From: Bdellovibrio sp. ZAP7
GTDB lineage: Bacteria > Bacteroidota > Bacteroidia > Flavobacteriales > Flavobacteriaceae
Assembly: GCA_943324165.2 (NCBI GenBank)
Contig: CALPKO020000115.1
Span: 1 to 5,736 of the forward strand
Direction of reading: 5' to 3'
Length of the DNA stretch: 5,736 nt
Below the pieces are notes generated by a model, which searched no databases, was not told the DNA's origin, and saw nothing but the letters and a program-made list of their open reading frames with translations. Below are positions 1-4,926 of the stretch, piece by piece. Position 1 is the first letter of the stretch, and the number at the start of each line of letters is the position of its first letter. The translations under genes and the position numbers were made by a program.

Positions 1-465
1 ATGGTCGAGCAATCGGATGTATTTGTTACAATTGATGGCGTTTTGAAAGCAGTAGTGAAACAAAAAACGCCTATAGCTAGGGTTTTTAACAAAGACAGTT
101 CTTTTTATATTGACTATCAGGGTGGTAAAATGCCCTTATCTAACATCCATTCCGCGAGAGTTCCGTTAGTTTCTGGCGAAATCAACAAGAATAACAGCAA
201 GAATTTATGTGATTTGTTTCGATTTATTTATAAAGATGAGTTTCTTAAAAAAAATATCATCGGCATTCAATTATATCCAAATGGAGCGATAAAAATGATG
301 AACAGGAATTATAATTATGAAATTGATTTTGGCTCACCGATTAATGTGGAGAAAAAATTCAATAATTATAAGGCCTTTTTTCAGAAGGCAGTTCAAGATA
401 GTACAATTTCAAAATACAAAAGAATCACGCTGCGATTTACACAACAAGTAGTTTGCACAAAATAG
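1..465 (+). CDS. ftsQ: Cell division protein FtsQ/DivIB, C-terminal part (5' end outside window)
   Basis: This is the last 154 codons of FtsQ, a bitopic inner-membrane divisome protein whose periplasmic domain links early and late division proteins. The reading frame is already open at base 1. The ATG there reads as an internal methionine, because the cytoplasmic tail, membrane helix and POTRA domain expected before it are absent. What remains is the beta-domain: a segment with TPIARV (residues 23-28 of the visible part), the IGIQLYPNG strand region (87-95) and a conserved-looking end RFTQQVVCTK (145-154). I recognise this ending from flavobacterial FtsQ proteins. The position directly upstream of ftsA and ftsZ, with only 7 nt between its TAG stop and the ftsA ATG, supports the call and indicates translation from a shared mRNA. 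FtsQ sequences diverge strongly, so the call rests on context as well as sequence. Confidence 0.88.
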   Translation: MVEQSDVFVTIDGVLKAVVKQKTPIARVFNKDSSFYIDYQGGKMPLSNIHSARVPLVSGEINKNNSKNLCDLFRFIYKDEFLKKNIIGIQLYPNGAIKMMNRNYNYEIDFGSPINVEKKFNNYKAFFQKAVQDSTISKYKRITLRFTQQVVCTK

Positions 466-472
466 TTAGATT

Positions 473-1870
473 ATGGAAAAAGAAAACATTGCCGTAGGTT
501 TAGACATTGGAACAACCAAAATTGTTGCCATGATTGGCAAAAAAAATGAATACGGGAAATTAGAGATTTTAGGGGTTGGAAAATCCAAAAGTCTTGGGGT
601 GAAACGTGGTGTTGTAGATAACATTACGCAAACTATTCAATCTATACAGCAAGCTGTTCAAGAAGCAGAAGAAAAATCGGGTTACAAAATAAAAGATGTA
701 GTAGTGGGAATTGCTGGTCAGCACATTAGAAGTATTCAGCATAGCGATTACATCAGTAGAAACAATCCTGAAGAGGTTATTGGCGATAAAGATATCGATA
801 TGCTAATCAATCAGGTACATAAATTGGCGATGCTTCCTGGCGAAGAAATCATTCACGTCTTACCACAAGAATTTAAAATTGATGGACAATCTGAAATCAA
901 AGAACCAATCGGAATGTGTGGCGGCCGTCTTGAATCTAGTTTTCATGTTGTTGTCGGACAAGCATCTTCTATTCGCAATGTAGGAAGATGTATCCAAAGC
1001 ACAGGAATTGATTTGGCAGGTTTAACACTTGAACCTTTGGCATCGGCAGACGCCGTTTTAAGTCAAGAAGAAAAAGAAGCAGGAGTGGCCTTGATTGATA
1101 TTGGTGGTGGAACTACTGATTTGGCTATTTTTAAAGATGGTATTATTCGTCACACTGCGGTGATTCCTTTTGGTGGAAACGTAATTACAGAAGATATAAA
1201 AGAGGGCTGTTCAATTATTGAAAAACAAGCAGAATTGCTTAAAACAAGATTTGGTTCTGCTTGGCCAGGCGAAAACAGAGACAACGAAATTGTTTCTATT
1301 CCGGGGTTGAGAGGTCGCGATCCAAAAGAAATATCGCTTAAGAATTTATCAAAAATTATTCATGCCCGTGTAGTGGAAATAATCGAACAAGTTTTTGTTG
1401 AAATCAAAGCTTATGGTCATGAAGATCCACGCAGAAAACTAATAGCAGGAATTGTGTTGACTGGTGGTGGCGCACAACTTAATCACATCAAGCAATTGGT
1501 AGAATACATCACCGGAATGGATACTAGAATTGGTTATCCAAACGAACATTTGGCGGGTAATTCTAACGAGGAAATTTCAAGCCCATTGTACGCTACAGCG
1601 GTTGGATTGGTAATGAATTCCATCCAAAGCGGCAAGCAAAGTGCAATAAAAATCGAGGTAGAAATTCCTGAAAAACCTGTTTATAGAGCGCCAGTTCGTC
1701 AGGAGGTGATTGAAGAAAAACCAATCTATATTGAAGAGGAAGTGGTCGCAGAAGCAAAACAAGTACAACAAGTCTTTACTCCGCCAGAATCTACAGAAAC
1801 AAAAATAAGGCGTTCTTTTTTCGACAAGTATGTAGAAAAAATTAAGGATTTTCTTGAAAATGCAGAATAG
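473..1870 (+). CDS. ftsA: Cell division protein FtsA, actin-like membrane anchor of the Z-ring
   Basis: FtsA is an actin/HSP70-fold ATPase that polymerises under the inner membrane, binds the FtsZ C-terminal peptide and recruits later divisome proteins. The 465-residue protein shows the phosphate-1 loop GLDIGTTKIVAMIG (9-22), the FtsA-specific 1C domain (roughly 85-165), the phosphate-2 motif LIDIGGGTTDLAIF (207-220) and the adenosine motif IVLTGGGAQL (327-336). Residues about 385-445 form a Glu/Pro-rich flexible linker with two similar segments, EKPVYRAP (400-407) and EKPIYIEE (415-422). The final stretch RRSFFDKYVEKIKDFLENAE (446-465) has the pattern of an amphipathic membrane-targeting helix. 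The ATG at 473 lies 7 nt after the ftsQ stop and puts the phosphate-1 motif at the usual distance from the N-terminus. No Shine-Dalgarno is present, which is normal in Bacteroidota. Length and motifs are complete, with no sign of damage. Confidence 0.97.
   Translation: MEKENIAVGLDIGTTKIVAMIGKKNEYGKLEILGVGKSKSLGVKRGVVDNITQTIQSIQQAVQEAEEKSGYKIKDVVVGIAGQHIRSIQHSDYISRNNPEEVIGDKDIDMLINQVHKLAMLPGEEIIHVLPQEFKIDGQSEIKEPIGMCGGRLESSFHVVVGQASSIRNVGRCIQSTGIDLAGLTLEPLASADAVLSQEEKEAGVALIDIGGGTTDLAIFKDGIIRHTAVIPFGGNVITEDIKEGCSIIEKQAELLKTRFGSAWPGENRDNEIVSIPGLRGRDPKEISLKNLSKIIHARVVEIIEQVFVEIKAYGHEDPRRKLIAGIVLTGGGAQLNHIKQLVEYITGMDTRIGYPNEHLAGNSNEEISSPLYATAVGLVMNSIQSGKQSAIKIEVEIPEKPVYRAPVRQEVIEEKPIYIEEEVVAEAKQVQQVFTPPESTETKIRRSFFDKYVEKIKDFLENAE
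1814..1867 (+). other. FtsA C-terminal amphipathic membrane-targeting helix
   Basis: The final 18 codons encode SFFDKYVEKIKDFLENAE (FtsA residues 448-465). Phe, Tyr, Val, Ile and Leu fall at helical spacing on one face and Lys/Glu/Asp on the other, as expected for the membrane-targeting sequence known in FtsA proteins. The helix is separated from the ATPase core by the Glu/Pro-rich linker. The role is inferred from position and amphipathicity. Confidence 0.75.
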
Positions 1871-1879
1871 ACAAAACAT

Positions 1880-1907
1880 CAATTTACAAATTACAATATA
1901 AAGACCA
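1880..1907 (+). repeat. Heptad-phased degenerate repeat before ftsZ
   Basis: The ftsA-ftsZ gap reads as consecutive 7-mers CAATTTA, CAAATTA, CAATATA, then a weaker AAGACCA, ending 6 nt before the ftsZ ATG. The first three units share CAA at positions 1-3 and TA or TTA at the end. The region is A-rich and has no Shine-Dalgarno, so it may also serve as the unstructured leader typical of Bacteroidota translation starts. In AT-rich DNA a chance origin is possible. Confidence 0.4.
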
Positions 1908-1913
1908 AAAATT

Positions 1914-3893
1914 ATGACAAGCAACTCAGATTTTGGAAACATTTCGTTTGACTTACCAAAAAACCAATCAAATGTTATAAAAGTTATAGGTGTTGGTGGA
2001 GGCGGAAGCAATGCCATCAATCACATGTTTAGACAAGGAATCAATGGCGTAGATTTTATTGTTTGCAACACAGATTCTCAAGCTTTACAAAACAGTCCAG
2101 TTCCTAACAAAATTCAATTAGGTGTAAACCTTACTGAAGGACTTGGTGCTGGTGCCAACCCAGAAGTGGGACAGCAATCGGCAATTGAAAGCATTTCTGA
2201 AATTGAAAAAATGTTGGATAGCAATACCAAAATGGTTTTTATCACCGCAGGTATGGGTGGTGGAACAGGTACCGGTGCTGCACCCGTAATTGCTCAATTG
2301 GCCAAAGAAAGAGATATCCTTACTGTTGGAATCGTAACTATTCCTTTTCAATTTGAAGGGAAAGTGCGCCAAGAACAAGCCATTATTGGTGTTGAAAAAT
2401 TAAGAAAACAAGTTGATTCTTTAATTGTCATCAATAATAATAAATTGAGAGAAGTTTATGGCAACCTAGGTTTTAAAGCTGGGTTTTCAAAAGCTGATGA
2501 GGTTTTAGCAACAGCTTCCCGAGGAATTGCCGAAGTAATCACACATCATTATACACAAAATATTGATTTGAAAGATGCTAAAACAGTTTTGTCAAATAGC
2601 GGAACTGCCATAATGGGATCTGCGATGGCTACTGGAGAACACAGAGCAAAAACCGCCATTGAGTCTGCTTTGGATTCACCTTTATTGAATGACAACAAAA
2701 TTACTGGTGCCAAAAACGTATTGTTGCTTATCGTTTCTGGAAACAATGAAATTACAATTGATGAAATTGGAGAAATTAGTGACCATATTCAAGCAGAAGC
2801 TGGTCACAATGCAAATATAATTATGGGTGTTGGAGAAGACGAAACACTTGGTGAAGCTATTGCAGTTACAATTATTGCAACTGGTTTCAATATTGAGCAA
2901 CAAAATGAGATTGTAAATACAGAGCCAAAAAAAATCATTCATACACTTGAAGGAGAACAAAAACTCACTCACAATCTTACGCAGAAAGTAATTTCATCGT
3001 TTGATTTCACTCCGCTTGAACAAACTAGTTCCGAAGATAAAATTGTTCATAATTTGATGGATGAAGAAACTTTAATTGTTGCAGAAAAAATAATCGAAGA
3101 AGTAAAATCTGAACCAACATTTGAGTTCAATTTGGTACCAACAACTGCATTTATTAAAAATTTAGATGTTACTTTTGAAATTGTTTCGCCTCCAATTGAG
3201 CAAGATTTTTATTTTTCGCTTCCAGAAGTGGAAGATAATGATGTAAACACATTTGCAAAACAAATGGAAGTACAACAACCTATTTTTGTGGCTAAAGAAG
3301 AAGAACAAATCACTTTTTCTTTTGATTTGCCAATCGCAAAATCAGAAACAAAAATTGTGGAACAAAATGCGGAACGTTTACTTTTTGATTTGACCAATGA
3401 AACACGAGAAATTAAAGTTAATGCACCGTTGCAAGTAGTTCCTTTTACGGAATTAAACGAAACCGGCGTAATACGCTATTCGCTTGAAGAGTACATGGAA
3501 GTTGAAAACCAACTTTTGGAATCTAAAGCAACTTTAAATCAAGTTGCAGAAACAGAACACGAATCTTTAAAAATTACATCAAAAATTGTTGAGCAAGTAC
3601 CCAACTACTTTATGGACGAGCAGGTTTCGCCAACTGAAATGTCTCTTGAGCAAGTGGCTCGTTTGCGTGCAGACGAAAGAAGAAGAAAGCTTAAAGAATT
3701 CAATTATAAATTTCATAGTAATGCTTCGCGCATTGATGAAATTGAAAAAGAACCAGCATACAAACGCTTGGGTGTAGATATTTCTAGCACTCCTGCCAAC
3801 AATAATCAATCGCGCACATCACTCGGAATGGACAGTAATAACGACTTTCAATTGCGTTCGAACAATTCCTTTTTGCATGATAATGTGGATTAA
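1914..3893 (+). CDS. ftsZ: Cell division protein FtsZ, tubulin-like GTPase with extra-long linker
   Basis: FtsZ polymerises with GTP into the Z-ring that directs septum formation. The 659-residue product has the N-terminal nucleotide-binding motif IGVGGGGSNAIN (25-36), the tubulin signature GMGGGTGTGAAP (113-124), and the T7 catalytic loop with N216, D218 and D221 (NIDLKD) that completes GTP hydrolysis on the neighbouring subunit. The GTPase core ends near residue 326. It is followed by an acidic, probably disordered linker of about 280 residues, far longer than the roughly 50 residues in E. coli, carrying recurrent Phe-rich motifs (FDFTPL, FEFNL, FYFSLP, FSFDLP, LLFDL). The likely FtsA-binding peptide KEPAYKRLGVDI (612-623) is not terminal; a Ser/Asn-rich tail ending NSFLHDNVD follows. 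The gene starts 43 nt after ftsA, and a terminator follows its TAA, so ftsZ closes the division operon. The ATG at 1914 gives the usual short N-terminal extension. Confidence 0.98.
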   Translation: MTSNSDFGNISFDLPKNQSNVIKVIGVGGGGSNAINHMFRQGINGVDFIVCNTDSQALQNSPVPNKIQLGVNLTEGLGAGANPEVGQQSAIESISEIEKMLDSNTKMVFITAGMGGGTGTGAAPVIAQLAKERDILTVGIVTIPFQFEGKVRQEQAIIGVEKLRKQVDSLIVINNNKLREVYGNLGFKAGFSKADEVLATASRGIAEVITHHYTQNIDLKDAKTVLSNSGTAIMGSAMATGEHRAKTAIESALDSPLLNDNKITGAKNVLLLIVSGNNEITIDEIGEISDHIQAEAGHNANIIMGVGEDETLGEAIAVTIIATGFNIEQQNEIVNTEPKKIIHTLEGEQKLTHNLTQKVISSFDFTPLEQTSSEDKIVHNLMDEETLIVAEKIIEEVKSEPTFEFNLVPTTAFIKNLDVTFEIVSPPIEQDFYFSLPEVEDNDVNTFAKQMEVQQPIFVAKEEEQITFSFDLPIAKSETKIVEQNAERLLFDLTNETREIKVNAPLQVVPFTELNETGVIRYSLEEYMEVENQLLESKATLNQVAETEHESLKITSKIVEQVPNYFMDEQVSPTEMSLEQVARLRADERRRKLKEFNYKFHSNASRIDEIEKEPAYKRLGVDISSTPANNNQSRTSLGMDSNNDFQLRSNNSFLHDNVD

Positions 3894-3917
3894 TTAATTC
3901 AGACCAAACTTTTTTTT

Positions 3918-3953
3918 AACCCGAAGATTTTAATTAATTTTCGGGTTTTTTTT
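3918..3953 (+). terminator. Intrinsic terminator after ftsZ
   Basis: Arms AACCCGAAGATT (3918-3929) and AATTTTCGGGTT (3936-3947) form a 12-bp stem with one G-T wobble and a 6-nt loop. The T run 3946-3953 overlaps the end of the right arm. It starts 25 nt after the ftsZ stop and closes the ftsQ-ftsA-ftsZ transcript. The GC-rich CCCG/CGGG core in an otherwise AT-rich gap makes a chance match unlikely. Confidence 0.9.
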
Positions 3954-3972
3954 GAAATGAATTTTGTACCTA

Positions 3973-4003
3973 TTGTATTTTTAAGGATAAAAAGCTAAAT
4001 TTG
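3973..4003 (+). promoter_or_regulatory. Predicted Bacteroidota-type promoter (TTG-N20-TAAATTTG)
   Basis: TAAATTTG at 3996-4003 matches all fixed positions of the Bacteroidota -7 element TAnnTTTG. TTG at 3973-3975 lies 20 nt upstream, within the usual 17-23 nt range for the -33 element. It sits just past the ftsZ terminator, so it would begin a new transcript near 4008-4011, either a long leader for the YqeY-like gene at 4273 or a short RNA from the palindromic element. The octamer TTTGTACC at 4000-4007 also occurs at 3963-3970, where the preceding bases (GA instead of TA) make a weaker second match. Confidence 0.6.
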
Positions 4004-4010
4004 TACCGCT

Positions 4011-4150
4011 TAATCCAGCTATCCATTCCAAGATTTTTTCGAAAAATGGTTTTTTCTGCGAAAAAAGAGTAGCGTCTAAGGTAGCTCTTTTTTGTAAAGA
4101 AAAAAATCCATATTGTAAAAAAATATTGCTTTCGATTGCTATCTGGGCCA
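4011..4150. repeat. Palindromic, hairpin-rich repeat-like element
   Basis: This stretch has imperfect terminal inverted repeats: 4015-4032 against the reverse complement of 4129-4146 matches at 12 of 18 positions, with ends reading CCAG. Nested inside are TTTTTCGAAAAA (4035-4046), TTTTTTC/GAAAAAA (4050-4056 with 4060-4066), and AAAAAAGAG/CTCTTTTTT (4061-4069 with 4085-4093). GATTTTTTC (4032-4040) is complementary to GAAAAAAATC (4099-4108) but for one base. The layout resembles, from memory, intergenic palindromic repeats scattered through Flavobacterium genomes whose ends read roughly AGCCCnGATAG and GGATAGCGGGATTA. This would be a degenerate copy. An open frame on the - strand here is A/T hairpin sequence and not a convincing gene. 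Confidence 0.55.
4061..4093 (+). terminator. Possible terminator hairpin inside the palindromic element
   Basis: AAAAAAGAG (4061-4069) pairs perfectly with CTCTTTTTT (4085-4093), plus a T-G wobble inside, around a loop of about 13 nt. The T run is part of the stem, so it could work as a weak terminator on either strand. It competes with the overlapping hairpin 4050-4066. Activity is uncertain. Confidence 0.35.
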
Positions 4151-4163
4151 TTTACTAATATTG
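4136..4163 (+). promoter_or_regulatory. Weak candidate promoter for the yqeY-like gene
   Basis: TAATATTG at 4156-4163 differs from TAnnTTTG at one fixed base, and TTG at 4136-4138 lies 17 nt upstream, the short end of the accepted spacing. It would give a leader of about 100 nt for the gene at 4273. One mismatch in an AT-rich region makes this only suggestive; the better match at 3973-4003 is the alternative. Confidence 0.28.
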
Positions 4164-4200
4164 TTAGAAAAATTTCATCAAATAAAAACATTTCTTCTTC

Positions 4201-4226
4201 CCTCCGTTTGACGGATAATAGGGAGG
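4201..4226 (+). promoter_or_regulatory. CCTCC/GGAGG hairpin in the yqeY leader
   Basis: CCTCC (4201-4205) is complementary to GGAGG (4222-4226), and inside it TCCGT (4203-4207) can instead pair with ACGGA (4211-4215) around a TTG loop. The two stems exclude each other. GGAGG is a perfect anti-Shine-Dalgarno complement but lies 46 nt before the ATG, too far to set translation. It is G/C-rich against an AT-rich background. Its function is unknown; it may also be repeat-derived. Confidence 0.35.
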
Positions 4227-4229
4227 ATT

Positions 4230-4271
4230 AAATTCCAAAATCAGATCTCTAAATTCTAAAATCATAAATTA
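4230..4271 (+). repeat. Heptad-phased repeat, with a 15-nt unit repeated at 21-nt spacing
   Basis: The 42 nt before the yqeY-like start read as 7-mers AAATTCC, AAAATCA, GATCTCT, AAATTCT, AAAATCA, TAAATTA. Seen another way, TAAATTCCAAAATCA (4229-4243) recurs at 4250-4264 with one change, 21 nt (three heptads) apart. The array ends one base before the ATG at 4273. Confidence 0.6.
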
Positions 4272-4272
4272 A

Positions 4273-4722
4273 ATGAGTTTATCAACACAAATCATGGACG
4301 AAATGAAAACTGCCATGAGAGCTAAAGATACAGTAGCTTTAGAAGCATTACGTGCCATCAAATCTGAAATTCTTTTGGCGCAAACCGCAACTGGCAGCAA
4401 AGAAGAAATAACGGAAGACGAAGAAATTAAACTGCTTCAAAAATTGGTAAAAACCAGAAAAGACAGTGCTAAAATTTTTGCTGAACAAAACAGAATGGAT
4501 TTGGCTGAGCCAGAATTGGCACAAATTGCTGTTATAGAAAAATTCTTGCCGGCACAATTAAGCGAAGCAGAAGTAGAGGCAATCATTGAAAAAATCATTT
4601 CAGAAATTGGTGCAACCGGAATTGCAGCAATGGGTAAAGTGATGGGGTTAGCATCTGCACAATTGGGTGGAACAGCTGAGGGTAAGACAATTTCTACGAT
4701 TGTAAAAAAATTGTTGACTTAA
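4273..4722 (+). CDS. GatB/YqeY-domain protein
   Basis: The 149-residue product matches the YqeY family, small helical proteins related to the C-terminal tail domain of GatB, the tRNA-binding subunit of the Asp-tRNA/Glu-tRNA amidotransferase. Recognisable family features are the N-terminal helix with ALRAIKSEI (25-33), the segment KTRKDSAKIFAEQNRMDLAE (60-79), the FLPAQLSEAEVEAII stretch (91-105), and the C-terminal MGKVMG (120-125) with GGTAEGKTIS (132-141). The length is the usual one, about 150 residues, so it is a free-standing protein and not a GatB fragment. Its cellular role is not established; a tRNA-related function is inferred only from the GatB relationship. The ATG at 4273 directly precedes the first family helix, without a Shine-Dalgarno. 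There is no clear terminator between it and the tRNA 85 nt downstream, so read-through into the tRNA is possible. The gene symbol yqeY is sometimes applied to the family. Confidence 0.93.
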   Translation: MSLSTQIMDEMKTAMRAKDTVALEALRAIKSEILLAQTATGSKEEITEDEEIKLLQKLVKTRKDSAKIFAEQNRMDLAEPELAQIAVIEKFLPAQLSEAEVEAIIEKIISEIGATGIAAMGKVMGLASAQLGGTAEGKTISTIVKKLLT

Positions 4723-4785
4723 GAAAATAATGGAATATTGAGTATTAAAATGATGTGTTTTTCAAATCTGAATTTTCCCATCGTT

Positions 4786-4806
4786 AATCAATAATCACAA
4801 ATCAAA
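4786..4806 (+). repeat. Three heptad repeats AATCAnA before tRNA-Arg
   Basis: AATCAAT, AATCACA and AATCAAA follow one another without gaps. The preceding 7-mer CATCGTT (4779-4785) keeps the ATC core. The array ends one base before the first paired base of the tRNA. The AATCA core is shared with the heptads before the YqeY-like gene. I see no TAnnTTTG box in 4723-4807, so the tRNA promoter is not identified. Confidence 0.5.
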
Positions 4807-4807
4807 G

Positions 4808-4881
4808 GGCTACGTAGTTCAACTGGATAGAATATCAGATTTCGGCTCTGAGGGTTGGGGGTTCGAATCCCTTCGTGGTCA
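4808..4881 (+). tRNA. tRNA-Arg (anticodon TCG)
   Basis: The sequence folds as a complete 74-nt cloverleaf. The acceptor stem is GGCTACG/CGTGGTC (4808-4814 with 4874-4880), the D stem GTTC/GAAT (4817-4820 with 4830-4833), the anticodon stem TCAGA/TCTGA (4835-4839 with 4847-4851), and the T stem GGGGG/CCCTT (4857-4861 with 4869-4873) with loop TTCGAAT. The anticodon loop TTTCGGC (4840-4846) gives anticodon TCG at 4842-4844, reading CGA and perhaps CGG as arginine. T8, A14, G18G19, A21, T33, TTC54-56 and A58 are in place. CCA is not encoded and must be added after transcription. Five pairs are G-U wobbles (two acceptor, one D stem, two T stem), which is many but leaves the fold intact. Confidence 0.93.
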
Positions 4882-4885
4882 CGCT

Positions 4886-4926
4886 AAGGGACAAATCTAT
4901 TTTTTTTAGATTTGTCCCTTTTTTTT
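4886..4926 (+). terminator. Strong intrinsic terminator after tRNA-Arg
   Basis: AAGGGACAAATCTA (4886-4899) and TAGATTTGTCCCTT (4907-4920) form a perfect 14-bp stem around a seven-T loop, followed by T's to 4926 (eight in a row from 4919). It begins 5 nt after the tRNA. On the opposite strand the right arm and T run also encode the last residues of the recombinase fragment. The A-run needed for termination of - strand transcripts is missing, so it acts in one direction. Confidence 0.95.

Noticed and set aside
1..3. ATG at base 1 as the start of a complete 154-residue gene
   Set aside because: The protein would lack the membrane helix and POTRA domain of FtsQ, and the methionine falls within a segment that is internal in the family, so the gene is cut by the window edge.
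1577..2020. 147-residue - strand open frame across the ftsA-ftsZ junction
   Set aside because: It is antisense to the ends of two complete essential genes, with Cys/Phe-rich translation and no protein-like motif.
2118..3809. Several - strand frames and one + strand frame within ftsZ
   Set aside because: They all overlap the intact ftsZ reading frame and show compositions typical of shadow frames.
4035..4046. TTTTTCGAAAAA palindrome as a stand-alone operator
   Set aside because: It lies within a dense set of A/T palindromes of the repeat-like element, and simple A/T symmetry explains it.
3970..4191. 73-residue open frame on the - strand
   Set aside because: It covers the palindromic element and reads out the A/T hairpins as Phe/Lys/Tyr runs. 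There is no family resemblance and no promoter in that orientation.
4222..4226. GGAGG as ribosome binding site for the YqeY-like gene
   Set aside because: It is 46 nt from the ATG, no in-frame start lies at normal spacing behind it, and Bacteroidota genes generally lack such sites.
4230..4271. CRISPR array
   Set aside because: The repeats are 7-15 nt with no unique spacers of normal length and no cas genes nearby.
4348..4557. 69-residue - strand frame inside the YqeY-like gene
   Set aside because: It is antisense to well-conserved family segments of the + strand gene.
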